A stretch of 64,000 nucleotides of DNA, taken from the NCBI RefSeq assembly GCF_003258365.1, contig NZ_QHKM01000002.1:372001-436000 (forward strand), written 5' to 3'. The position numbers and the translations under genes were made by a program. The stretch's first letter is position 1, and the number at the start of each line of letters is the position of its first letter. The notes beneath the pieces are model-generated. The model worked only from the letters and a program-made list of their open reading frames with translations. It was not told where the DNA came from and did not search any database. Shown here piece after piece: positions 27,958 to 36,339 of this stretch. The stretch comes from Hymenobacter edaphi. Lineage in GTDB: Bacteria; Bacteroidota; Bacteroidia; Cytophagales; Hymenobacteraceae.

Positions 27958-29652
27958 CTAGCGGCGCAGCAGGCGCATGGCGGGCCCCCCAGAAGCGGGG
28001 CGGGCCAGGTACACGCCGGCGGGCAGGCCGGGGCGGGGCGTCCAGGTGAGGGTGGCTTCGGCGCCGGGGCCGGCGGGCACGGGCAGGCGCTCCACCACGC
28101 GGCCCAGCTGGTCGGTGATGAGCACCTGCGCCCCGGCCTGCTGCGGGCGCGGCAGCGAGAAGCGTACCTGCTCGTTGAAGGGGTTCGGGAAAACGCTCAG
28201 CCCCGCGCGTAACTGCTCCGCGTGGGCAGCCGCGGTACGAGCAGGCACCACGCGAATTACCAACATGTTATGCTGCACGATCTTAACGGGGCAGCCGTTG
28301 TCTTCTACCCGCAAGGAAATGCGGAAGGTGCGGCCCAGCAGCGTAGCCGCCGGGCGCAAGCGCACCTGCAATACCGGCGCCGCGGTGCCGTTGCCTACGA
28401 TAGTCAGCGGCACAGTTGTGTTGCCCGAGGCGTACAGGCTTAAGTAAGTATCCAGGTCGATGTTATGCGTGGCCGTCAGCGTCAGCCGGTCACCGGGGTT
28501 GGGGTCGGTAAAGTGGAAATCGGCGGAAGTCGTCGTTAGCACCGGGCTTTCCACCACCAGCGAGTCGGTAACAGGGCCGGCGGTGCCCGCGCTGGTGCCG
28601 GGTGGGTTGGGCGCTTGGTTGCCCCCACAGTCGGTCACGACCACCATCATGTCGCGGCGCACCGAGCCGACGAGGTAGTAGCGGCCGTTGAGGCGGCGGT
28701 ACTCCGTCACTTTGCCTATCACCAGATAGCGGTTGTTGGCCGGCACGTTGGCGTCGTAGAAGTAAGGCGTAAAGGTGGCGCTGCCGGTGTTGGCGTTGAG
28801 GTAAAACGAGGGTATGGCCACCCGCACCGGACAGGTACCGGTGAAAGTGAACGAGGGCAGTGGAAAAGTGGGCAGGAAGAAGCTGCTGGTACTGGTCGGC
28901 AGCACCGCCACGCAGGGTGGGGTGGTTGATACTATAATCACTGCGCCACCTAGAGAAGGCGTATACCGCATCGGCTGATTGCAGCCTTCGAGGGCGCGGT
29001 CCAGGCTGTATACCAGCGAGTCGCCGTCGGGCTCGGTGGCCGAAAACGACAGGGAGCTGCGTTGTTGTGGGCAGGCAAACGGGACCGGCGCGTTCTGCTC
29101 GGAATATTGCGGCGAGGTGTTGGTGATGGTTTGCGTGGTGCCGCCGGCCAGCGTGAGCTGGTTGTTCAGCGTGGCTTCCAGGTACAGGTCGCCGAGCGTG
29201 TTGGGGGCCACGTTGGCCAGCGTTGGGCGGGCGTTTTCCGTCACGCTCAGCGTCCACGAGGGAGCGGGCGGCAGCGTTACCACCGCTTCGTACTTAGCCG
29301 TTTCGTAGTTGAAGCGCCCGGCAATGGCTCCGCAGGTATTGCCGAGGCTGGCGCAATACGGCTCGCCACCAATAATCTGGCCGCGCACGAGCGTGGCCCC
29401 GAAGTCGCGCGGGTCGTTGCTGCGGCAGGCGGTAGTGGGCGTGCCCACCCGGCAGCTCACCAACAGTGCAGTAGGAAGGGTGCCACCACATTCCCGAATC
29501 ATCATGGCGGTTACCCGGTAGCGGTTGGGCTGGGAGGCCGTGCCCACGTATTCGTAGGTCAGCTGTCCGCCTATAGCGTGCGAGGCGCGAGCGGCCTGAG
29601 CACTCAGCAGCAGGCCCCCCAGAAACACAAGAAACCGTACGTATTGGCTCAT
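27958..29652 (-). CDS. Secreted T9SS protein, tandem paralog 2
   Basis: 564 residues, same architecture as paralog 1: signal peptide, HAIGGQLTYEYVGTASQPN, a cysteine-containing N-terminal domain (TACRSNDPRDFG), EPDGDSLVYSLDRALEGC, YRRLNGRYYLVGSVRRD, then the sorting domain. The first and last thirds are far more alike than the middle, where the two proteins differ clearly (for example PSFTFTGTCPVRVAIPS against FNTTGSCPVLTLVPS). That mosaic points to gene conversion. Same transcript as its neighbours by spacing. Confidence 0.85.
   Translation of the reverse strand: MSQYVRFLVFLGGLLLSAQAARASHAIGGQLTYEYVGTASQPNRYRVTAMMIRECGGTLPTALLVSCRVGTPTTACRSNDPRDFGATLVRGQIIGGEPYCASLGNTCGAIAGRFNYETAKYEAVVTLPPAPSWTLSVTENARPTLANVAPNTLGDLYLEATLNNQLTLAGGTTQTITNTSPQYSEQNAPVPFACPQQRSSLSFSATEPDGDSLVYSLDRALEGCNQPMRYTPSLGGAVIIVSTTPPCVAVLPTSTSSFFLPTFPLPSFTFTGTCPVRVAIPSFYLNANTGSATFTPYFYDANVPANNRYLVIGKVTEYRRLNGRYYLVGSVRRDMMVVVTDCGGNQAPNPPGTSAGTAGPVTDSLVVESPVLTTTSADFHFTDPNPGDRLTLTATHNIDLDTYLSLYASGNTTVPLTIVGNGTAAPVLQVRLRPAATLLGRTFRISLRVEDNGCPVKIVQHNMLVIRVVPARTAAAHAEQLRAGLSVFPNPFNEQVRFSLPRPQQAGAQVLITDQLGRVVERLPVPAGPGAEATLTWTPRPGLPAGVYLARPASGGPAMRLLRR
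27964..28174 (-). repeat. Near-identical 211-bp segment, copy 2
   Basis: Partner of 26243-26453; encodes the sorting domain of paralog 2. Confidence 0.9.
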
Positions 29653-29693
29653 AGGAACGAATGGTTAATGGCTGGTATTTCTAACGCGAGCGG

Positions 29694-31400
29694 CTAGCGG
29701 CGCAGCAGGCGCAGCGTCTGGCCGCTGCCGGCCACGCGGGCTAGGTACACGCCGGCCGGCAGCGGCTCGGCGGGCCGCCAGGTCGTTGTGGCGGAGCCAT
29801 CGGCCGTCGGCCGCAGCAGCAGCTCGGCTACCACCTGGCCCAGCACGTTGCTCACCACCAGGCGCGTCGGGCCGGTGGCGCCGGCCACCCGGAACGTGAC
29901 GGCCTCGGCGAAGGGATTGGGCGAGGCCGTGGTCAGGCTGGGCGCGGCGGCGCGGGCCGTGCCCAGCACGCGTTGCCCCACCTTGAACCGGATGACCGCC
30001 CGGTGGATGCCCCCCACCGGGCAGTTGTTATCCTCGGCACGCACCGCCGCCAGGTACGTGCCGGGGAGCTGCGTGGCCGGGGGCGAGAAGGTAAGCCCTA
30101 ACTGGTTGAGCGTAGCGGTATTGGCCTGGAAGGCGCCCGCCGGTACCGGGACGGGGCCCTGGAGCAGCGGCGTCGAAAAGCTGAGCTGGTGCGCGCCGTC
30201 GGGGTCGGTGCCCGTCAGCAGCACGCTCACGGTCTGGCCCGGTGCCACCCGCACCGTATCGGTCAGGGCTACAGTCTGCACCCCGTTGTCGACGCGCATG
30301 GCCGGGTTGATCTGCGGCGCGTGGTTGGCAAACTGGTACTGCTCGCAGTCGATGATGACCACCAGCATGTTGCGCGTCATGCTCCCGACTTCGTAGTAGG
30401 CGCCGTTCAGGCGGCGGTACTCCGTCACCTTGCCCGCCACCACGTAGCGGTTGCGGGCGCGGTCGGCCACGGTGGCCTCCGGGTAATACACGCTGGAATG
30501 AAAGGTGAAGGCGCTCGTGTGGCTATAGAATTGCCAGCTGGGCAGGCCGGTGCGCGTCGGGCAGCTGCCCGTCAGCACGTAGCTGGGCAGCGGAAACGCG
30601 GCGGAGTAGCTGGTGGCGCCCGCCGGCAGCTGCGCCTGGCACGGCTGGCCCGCCGGGTCGTTGGGCAGCGGCAGCAGCCCGCCCGGCGCGAAGGACTGGT
30701 ACACGACCGGCGTGTTGCACGCGGTCAGCGGGGCGACGAGGTCGTAGGCCAGCGAGTCGCCGTCGGGCTCAAAGGATGAGAAGGAGAGGGTGCTGCGCTG
30801 ATTGCGGCACACCACGAACGTCGGCGCGTCCTGGTTCAGGTACTGCGTGCTGGTGTTGACGACTGTTCGCGTCGCCCCGTTCACCACCAGCTGATTGCGC
30901 AGCGTGGCTTCTAGGTACAGGGGCTGGGCGGCGGCGTTCTGCACATTGGCCAGCGCCGGCCGGCAGCAGGCTTCCCAGCTGAGCGTCCATTCGGCGGCGG
31001 GCGGCAGCGTCACCACGGCCTCGTAGTACGTCTCTTCGTAGTTGAAGGGGGCGTTCGGGTCGCACTGGTTCACGTTCGGCACCGGGTTGATGGTGCAGTA
31101 GGGGTGCCCGATGGTGGTAGTGGCAGTGCGGGTGAGCGTGGCCGTGAAATTGCGCGTGTCGGTGCTGGCGCAGGCCGTCTGGGGCGGGCCGACGCGGCAG
31201 CTCAGCGTTTCGGTCGGGTTGAAGGCCGCGCCGGCGCAGTCGCGCTGCAGGCGCAGGCGCACCCGGTACTGATTGGGAGTTGTGCCGAACAGGGTTTCGT
31301 AAGTCAGCTCGCCCGTTAAGAATTGGGCTGCCTGCCCCGATAAGGGGAGCAGGCAGCAGAGCACGAACAATGGCAACACGCGGAGTAGGGGTTGAATCAT
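29694..31400 (-). CDS. Secreted T9SS protein, tandem paralog 3
   Basis: 568 residues from the ATG giving MIQPLLRVLPLFVLCCLL, a signal peptide. It follows the same plan (FLTGELTYETLFGTTPNQYR, LSFSSFEPDGDSLAYDL, YRRLNGAYYEVGSMTRN, sorting domain TASPNPFAEAVTF and LPAGVYLARVAGSG). It is clearly diverged from the other two along its whole length. First gene of the array in the direction of transcription, so the array promoter should lie in 31401-31560; no clear box was found there. Confidence 0.83.
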   Translation of the reverse strand: MIQPLLRVLPLFVLCCLLPLSGQAAQFLTGELTYETLFGTTPNQYRVRLRLQRDCAGAAFNPTETLSCRVGPPQTACASTDTRNFTATLTRTATTTIGHPYCTINPVPNVNQCDPNAPFNYEETYYEAVVTLPPAAEWTLSWEACCRPALANVQNAAAQPLYLEATLRNQLVVNGATRTVVNTSTQYLNQDAPTFVVCRNQRSTLSFSSFEPDGDSLAYDLVAPLTACNTPVVYQSFAPGGLLPLPNDPAGQPCQAQLPAGATSYSAAFPLPSYVLTGSCPTRTGLPSWQFYSHTSAFTFHSSVYYPEATVADRARNRYVVAGKVTEYRRLNGAYYEVGSMTRNMLVVIIDCEQYQFANHAPQINPAMRVDNGVQTVALTDTVRVAPGQTVSVLLTGTDPDGAHQLSFSTPLLQGPVPVPAGAFQANTATLNQLGLTFSPPATQLPGTYLAAVRAEDNNCPVGGIHRAVIRFKVGQRVLGTARAAAPSLTTASPNPFAEAVTFRVAGATGPTRLVVSNVLGQVVAELLLRPTADGSATTTWRPAEPLPAGVYLARVAGSGQTLRLLRR

Positions 31401-31627
31401 TGGGCAAGCGGTTAGCGTGAGGGATAATGCCACCCACAAAACTGGGTGGAGCGGCGGAGGACAATAGGCTTATTTCCGCAGCCGAACCACGTGTTGCAAA
31501 GACTAGGCCAAAAGGTTCCATTTTTAGTTAAAATAAATTGAATTGTATATTTAGAAGAAGCTACCTTGCGTCATACTATGGTAACAGCTCCGTAACCCGG
31601 GCTTAACCTCCTGACGCGGAGCGGTTG

Positions 31628-31636
31628 CCAATTTTG
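31628..31636 (+). promoter_or_regulatory. Weak -7-like box before the nuclease gene
   Basis: CCAATTTTG resembles TAnnTTTG with one changed base and lies about 33 bp upstream of the nuclease ATG. Low confidence. Confidence 0.3.
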
Positions 31637-31668
31637 CTCCTCTCTTTCTCCACCAAACACCTATTTTG

Positions 31669-32556
31669 ATGAAAGCAACGCTTACCCGCGTTGGTGCCCT
31701 GCTGTTGCTGGGTGCCCTGGCCGCCTCCTGCGCCAAGCAGGACCTGGTACAGCCCAAGGCCGATGACCTGCAGGCCAACAGCCAGGAAGCTGATGCCACG
31801 CGCGACAGCAACCTCGCCCTGGGCAACCCCAGCGGCGCCGTCGCCAGCACCTCCTACCCGACGAACTACCTGATGTCCAAGTCGCAGTACACCCTCTCGT
31901 ACCACCGCGACCGGGGCGTGCCCAACTGGGTGTCGTGGCACCTGAGCTCGGCCTGGGTTGGCTCGACGGCCCGCCAGGACAACTTCGCCGCCGACGCCAC
32001 CCTGCCCTCGGGCTGGTACCGCGTGAGCACCGGCAGCTACACCGGCTCAGGCTTCGACCGCGGCCACAACTGCCCCTCGGCCGACCGCACCGGCTCGGTG
32101 GCCGACAACTCGGCCACGTTCCTGATGACCAACATGATGCCCCAGGCGCCCAACAACAACCAGCGCGCCTGGGCCAACCTCGAAAACTACTGCCGCACCC
32201 TCATCAACGCCGGCAACGAGCTGTACATCATCTGCGGCTCGTACGGCACCGGCGGCACCGGCTCGGCCGGGTACAAAACCACCCTCGATGCCGGCCGCGT
32301 AACCGTGCCCAAGCGCTGCTGGAAGGTTATCGTGGTGCTGCCCGAGGGCTCGTCCGACGCCAGCCGCGTGAGCACCAGCACCCGCGTCATTGCCATCGAC
32401 ACGCCCAACGACAACTCGCTGCTGACCACCTGGGGCTCCTACCGCACCTCGGTCGACGCCATCGAATCGGCCACCGGCTACAACATCCTCTCCAGCGTGT
32501 CGTCGACGGTACAGAGCACCATCGAGTCGCGCGTTGACAACGGCCCGACGAGCTGA
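31669..32556 (+). CDS. DNA/RNA non-specific endonuclease, lipoprotein
   Basis: 295 residues. The lipoprotein signal LLLLGALAASC is cleaved before Cys22. The nuclease core has the betabetaalpha-metal motif DRGHNCPSADRT, with the catalytic His in DRGH, followed by MTNMMPQAPNNNQRAW-type sequence that supplies the metal-binding Asn, as in Serratia-type nucleases. It would degrade extracellular DNA or RNA from the outer-membrane surface. Probably used for phosphate and nucleotide scavenging or biofilm turnover. Single gene with a strong terminator. Confidence 0.93.
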   Translation: MKATLTRVGALLLLGALAASCAKQDLVQPKADDLQANSQEADATRDSNLALGNPSGAVASTSYPTNYLMSKSQYTLSYHRDRGVPNWVSWHLSSAWVGSTARQDNFAADATLPSGWYRVSTGSYTGSGFDRGHNCPSADRTGSVADNSATFLMTNMMPQAPNNNQRAWANLENYCRTLINAGNELYIICGSYGTGGTGSAGYKTTLDAGRVTVPKRCWKVIVVLPEGSSDASRVSTSTRVIAIDTPNDNSLLTTWGSYRTSVDAIESATGYNILSSVSSTVQSTIESRVDNGPTS

Positions 32557-32573
32557 GTTGAGCGCAGTTGCCG

Positions 32574-32616
32574 CAACAGAAAGGGCGACCCGCACTACGG
32601 GTCGCCCTTTCTGTTG
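32574..32616 (+). terminator. Strong intrinsic terminator after the nuclease gene
   Basis: A perfect 19-bp stem, CAACAGAAAGGGCGACCCG with its complement, around a 5-nt loop (CACTA). Confidence 0.8.
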
Positions 32617-32960
32617 CATGTTTATGTGAGCGGCGCGGGAGCGGTAAACGAACGGCCGCGCCGGGCAGTATGCGGCGCAGGAAAGTAGAACGCGGCCCGC
32701 GCTACGCGGTGCACCGAAGCGGGGCTGCAGTTCCGATCTGAGAGGCCCTGGCCGGCGCTCAGGCCCGCCCACGGCGGGCGGGCGAAAGTCGGAAGCGGGG
32801 AGAACGGCCGGTGACGGGCACGGCTGTGGGGGCGCCGTGGCAGGACGGCCCGGACGAGCCTGGCCAAGCAGTGGCGGTGCGGCGCGAAGGCCGAGCTTCC
32901 GGCAAGATTATGAATCTGTTACGTTTTGCGCGGTGCCGTGTCGGGCCTCACCGCGCCCCG
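32617..32960. other. GC-rich non-coding stretch with hairpins
   Basis: No convincing coding frame. Several self-complementary segments occur, for example GAAC near 32687 with GTTC near 32731 enclosing GCGGCCC/GGGGC-type pairing, and GCCCGCC/GGCGGGC near 32764-32782. It does not match the conserved cores of RNase P RNA, tmRNA, 6S or SRP RNA as far as can be judged by eye. Function unknown. Confidence 0.3.
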
Positions 32961-33036
32961 TACTTTTGCGGCGGTGAGTGAGTGACGCATCGCCCAAACA
33001 ACAGCCGCGAAAGGCCACGCTCCGGGGTGGCCTTTT
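32961..33036 (+). ncRNA. Candidate short RNA with promoter box and terminator
   Basis: A full TACTTTTG box (32961-32968) is followed 41 bp later by AAAGGCCAC/GTGGCCTTT (33010-33036), a 9-bp stem ending in TTTT. The resulting transcript would be about 60 nt and has no ORF. No -33 box at normal spacing. It could instead be the leader of the acyltransferase gene at 33170. Confidence 0.35.
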
Positions 33037-33169
33037 GCTTTGGCGGGCCGGGCCGAAAAGTCAGGGCCCGGGGCGTTTTGGTTTGGGGGCGCGGCGGCGG
33101 CGGCGGTATTTCGGCAGCAGATAACAATATGATAATCCGGTCATAACGCCGGACTAACTGCTGCTGCCG

Positions 33170-34978
33170 ATGTTTGAGCAACTCCCTACCGCCGCTGTTC
33201 CCGGGCCCCTGGCCCTGCTCGATATGCTCTCCGCCAACCTTCCTCTGCCCGCCGGATTTGGGGGCCGCTCGCGCGCTGCGCTGCGGCCCGTGCTGCAGCG
33301 CTTCACGCACCTGCGCGAGCTGCAGCGCCTCTACGAGCAAGCCGCCGAGCTGACGGGCCTGGAGTTCGTGGCCGCCATCCTGCAGCGTCTGCAGATTACG
33401 GTGGAGTACGACGCGGCCGAGCTGCGCCGCGTGCCCGCCGCCGGCGCCTTCATCGCCGTGGCCAACCACCCGAGCGGCATGCTCGACGGGCTGGTGCTGC
33501 TGCACGTGCTGGGCCAGGCCCGCCCCGAGCTGCGCACCGTGGCCAACGAGCTGCTGGCCCCGCTGCTGCCCCAGCTGCACCAGCAGTTCGTGCTGGTGCG
33601 CCCCGACGCCGCCGACGCCCCGCGCAACGTGCCCGGCCTGCGCCGCCTGCTGGAGTTTCTGCACAACGACGTGCCGCTGCTGCTCTTCCCGGCCGGCGAG
33701 GTGGCCCACCGCCACGCCCCGTTCGGGCCCGTGGAAGAGTCGGCCTGGCACCCCACGGCGGGGCGGCTGGTGCGGGCGGCGCGGCTGCCGGTGCTGCCGG
33801 TGTGGGTGAGCGGGCACAACAGCCGCTCGTTCGATTGGCTGGGCCTGGTGCACCCGCTGCTGCGCACGGCCCGGCTGCCCGCCGAATTGCTTAACAAGCG
33901 CGGCCACACCGTACACGTGCGCATTGGGCAGCCGGTGGGCCCGCAGGAGCTGCACCAGCTGCCCCCCGACGCCCAAATGCCCTACCTGCGGGCCCGGGTG
34001 CACGCGCTGGCGCCGGCTACGCTTAGCCGCTCGGCCGCGCTGCTGGCCCCGCTCAAGCAGGCGGCGGCGGCGCCGGTGGGCGTGGTGGCCGAAACCCACC
34101 CCGCGCTCATCGAAGCCGACCTGGCGGCGCTGCGCCCGGCCCGGCGCCTGGTGCAGAGCCGGCAGTGGGAGGTGTACGTGGCCAGGAAAAAGGAAATACC
34201 GCACGTGCTGCGCGAAATCGGGCGGCTGCGCGAGCTGACCTTCCGCCGCGAGGGCGAAGGCACCCAGCAGGCCATCGACCTCGATGCGCACGACGACTAC
34301 TACCGCCACCTGTTCGTGTACGACCGGGCGGCGCGCCGGCTGGTGGCCGCTTACCGCATCGGGCCGGGGCGGGCCATTCTGCGCCAGCACGGGCGGCGCG
34401 GGTTTTACCTGAACGCGCTGTTTCGGCTGCAGAAGGGCCTGAAACCGCTGCTGCGCCAGTCCCTGGAGCTGGGCCGCTCTTTCGTGCGCGAGGAGTACCA
34501 GCGCCAGCCCATGCCGCTGGCCCTGCTCTGGAAGGGCATTGCCGCCTACCTCGGCCAGCACCCCGAGTACCGCTACCTGATCGGGCCGGTGAGCATCAGC
34601 AACCGCTTTACCCCGGCCTCCAAGGGCGCCATGGTCGATTTTATTCGCCGCCACTGTTTCGATGCGGAGCTGGCCGCGCACGTGCGGCCGCGCAAGCAGT
34701 TTCGCTACCGCCCGCTGGATGCCGCCGAGCGCCCCGGCGTGCTGCAGACCGGCGTCGACAGCATCGACGCGCTGGGCCGGCTGGTGGCCAGCATCGAGCC
34801 CCGCGGCTTGGGCATTCCCACGCTGCTGCGCCAGTACGTGCGCCTGAACGCCCGCTTTATCGGCTTCAACGTGGATCCGGCCTTCAGCAACTCCCTCGAC
34901 GGGTTCATCGTGCTCGACGCGGCCGAGCTGCCCGAGCGGGCGCACCGCCTGCTGGAGCGGCTGCCAGCGCAAGGGTGA
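33170..34978 (+). CDS. Bifunctional acyltransferase, OlsF-like (PlsC + OlsB-type GNAT)
   Basis: 602 residues. The N-terminal half is a PlsC-type O-acyltransferase with NHPSGMLDG (His100, Asp106), then LLLFPAGEVAHRH (the GEV/EGT-like motif). The C-terminal half (from about residue 330) resembles the hemolysin/OlsB acyl-ACP N-acyltransferase family, with YRIGPGRAIL, GRSFVREEYQ and YRYLIGPVSISNRF. This fusion is known from OlsF, which makes ornithine lipids by N- then O-acylation; related enzymes make glycine lipids. So a membrane aminolipid is the predicted product, but the amino acid is not determinable here. Confidence 0.85.
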   Translation: MFEQLPTAAVPGPLALLDMLSANLPLPAGFGGRSRAALRPVLQRFTHLRELQRLYEQAAELTGLEFVAAILQRLQITVEYDAAELRRVPAAGAFIAVANHPSGMLDGLVLLHVLGQARPELRTVANELLAPLLPQLHQQFVLVRPDAADAPRNVPGLRRLLEFLHNDVPLLLFPAGEVAHRHAPFGPVEESAWHPTAGRLVRAARLPVLPVWVSGHNSRSFDWLGLVHPLLRTARLPAELLNKRGHTVHVRIGQPVGPQELHQLPPDAQMPYLRARVHALAPATLSRSAALLAPLKQAAAAPVGVVAETHPALIEADLAALRPARRLVQSRQWEVYVARKKEIPHVLREIGRLRELTFRREGEGTQQAIDLDAHDDYYRHLFVYDRAARRLVAAYRIGPGRAILRQHGRRGFYLNALFRLQKGLKPLLRQSLELGRSFVREEYQRQPMPLALLWKGIAAYLGQHPEYRYLIGPVSISNRFTPASKGAMVDFIRRHCFDAELAAHVRPRKQFRYRPLDAAERPGVLQTGVDSIDALGRLVASIEPRGLGIPTLLRQYVRLNARFIGFNVDPAFSNSLDGFIVLDAAELPERAHRLLERLPAQG

Positions 34979-35045
34979 GGTATCTGCGTTTTTCGTTGTT
35001 GGTTATTCGTTTTTCGGATCGGGCTTCAGCCTAAGCCAAAAAACG

Positions 35046-35082
35046 AAAAACGGCCCGGAGCAGCTGCTCCGGGCCGTTTTTG
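35046..35082. terminator. Bidirectional terminator
   Basis: CGGCCCGGAGCAG/CTGCTCCGGGCCG, a 13-bp stem without loop bases beyond the turn, flanked by A and T runs on both sides, between convergent genes. Confidence 0.85.
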
Positions 35083-35099
35083 TTAATAGCCAGACCAGC

Positions 35100-35678
35100 T
35101 TAGTTGCCGGCGCTTTCCGAGGCGGGCAGGCCCACGCTGCCGTCTTCGGCCGTCGGAATCTGGTTCATGTACGAGCGGAAGCTCATGGCAATGTCGCTGG
35201 CCACGGCGTTGGCCTGGGCCCGCACGCGCCGGTCATTTTTGGTTTTGTCGTTGTTTTTCTCGGCGCGCAGCAGCGAGAGGTACGCGTCGAGGCTGACCAG
35301 CTGGCCCGGCTGCTGGGCATCGGGAATGACGCGGAAGTTGCTCACGCTGTAGGTGTAGCCCTGGTCGGTGGCCTTGAAGTTGAAGTCGAAGCGGGCGGTG
35401 CGCTCCAGGTTCTGGCCTTTGTTGTCGACGGGCTTGAGCTTGATGGTGCCCTGCACGCTCACAGTGCCGGTGGCTGCGTCCGACACGAAGTTGGTTTTGG
35501 GGCCGTAGGCGAAGTGGTGGTCGGCCCAGTCGTTGGCGCGGGCGTGCAGGGTGGGCTGGCCGTAGTTTTCGGCGGGCACGCGCTCGGTGTATTCCACCGG
35601 GGCGTCATCGGTTTGCGCGGCGGCCGGGAAGGCCAGCAGCGCGAAAAGCATTCCGAGCAGGGGTAGGAGTCGCTTCAT
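35100..35678 (-). CDS. Exported DUF4468-like protein
   Basis: 192 residues from the ATG giving MKRLLPLLGMLFALLAFPAAAQ. The mature region YTERVPAENYGQPTLHARAND followed by WADHHFAYG and VSVQGTIKL, then GYTYSVSNFRVIP, fits the Bacteroidota DUF4468 (TBP-like fold) pattern. Function unknown; periplasmic by signal peptide. Confidence 0.75.
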   Translation of the reverse strand: MKRLLPLLGMLFALLAFPAAAQTDDAPVEYTERVPAENYGQPTLHARANDWADHHFAYGPKTNFVSDAATGTVSVQGTIKLKPVDNKGQNLERTARFDFNFKATDQGYTYSVSNFRVIPDAQQPGQLVSLDAYLSLLRAEKNNDKTKNDRRVRAQANAVASDIAMSFRSYMNQIPTAEDGSVGLPASESAGN

Positions 35679-35799
35679 AGTGCAGCAGGAAGGCAATGGT
35701 GAAGGCTTGGAAATGTGCTGTGCAAAACTCGGGAGTAACCGCCGGGGCCGGGTTACGGTTCTGTTAGCAAAACATGACCGATTACCCGAAGCGCAGGGG

Positions 35800-36075
35800 C
35801 TATTCCCGCGAATTTGAATGAAAGTTAATCATCGATTTTGGATTATTTCCATCAATGGTAATTTTCAACAAACTATCCATTTCCATCGGGGATTAGTAAA
35901 AAATGCAATCCTTTGCGGGTGCGGAGGGTTGAGGTAATGACCGGGTAAAGAGCTGTAAATTATTGGTTAGCAAATCAATGGGCCTGGAATGGTACGCGTG
36001 GTGCCCGTTCTTTGATAATATAAGAGCGAAGCGCCGCTAACATTTTCGTAACACAAGAAATATTCTCCGTCCTGC
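35800..36075. other. AT-rich intergenic island
   Basis: Markedly AT-rich against the surrounding DNA, with short A/T runs and no coding frame. It precedes a good promoter at 36076-36105. Nothing else recognised. Confidence 0.5.
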
Positions 36076-36105
36076 TTGCGGTGTATCAGAACTTGGATAC
36101 TTTTG
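36076..36105 (+). promoter_or_regulatory. Promoter TTGC-N18-TACTTTTG
   Basis: TTGC (36076-36079) and TACTTTTG (36098-36105) are spaced 18 bp, one of the best matches to the Bacteroidota housekeeping promoter in the window. It drives the leader described next. Confidence 0.65.
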
Positions 36106-36111
36106 CGACGT

Positions 36112-36262
36112 GCTTCTCCACAATCAACATAAGATGAAGCGCAGAACCGCCGCTCCGCCGGTTCTGCACCGGGGTCGAAACCCGTTCCCTGCCGTTGATT
36201 TCGTTTCGTTTTTCGGTTTTTGCCTCGTTGGCCGCCCGGTTGTTACCGGAGCGGTTTTTTTG
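36112..36262 (+). ncRNA. Leader RNA with phenylalanine-rich ORF and internal terminator
   Basis: From the predicted start, a short leader reaches ATG 36134 (MKRRTAAPP...). The frame carries four Phe codons within seven (DFVSFFGFC, 36200-36220). Eleven bases later comes a terminator hairpin CCGCCCGGT/ACCGGAGCGG (36232-36254) with seven T. An earlier perfect stem GCAGAACCG/CGGTTCTGC (36141-36167) could be an alternative structure. The layout is that of an attenuator or a free small RNA. The next ORF starts at 36340. Confidence 0.4.
36232..36261 (+). terminator. Terminator within the leader
   Basis: A 9-bp stem with one bulged A, a TGTT loop and a T7 tail. Confidence 0.7.
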
Positions 36263-36339
36263 TGTCCGCTCACGTCGGATGCCGGGGCCGGCAGCTGGCT
36301 CCGCTAACACCCTTCACGCCCCATAACCCTCTTCATCTA

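Noticed and set aside
32617-32960. RNase P RNA, tmRNA, 6S or SRP RNA
   Set aside because: None of the conserved cores I know could be found on either strand.
32948-34972. Long open frame opposite the bifunctional acyltransferase gene
   Set aside because: It mirrors the GC-biased codons of the real gene on the other strand, has low-complexity Gly/Gln/Arg-rich sequence and no domain.
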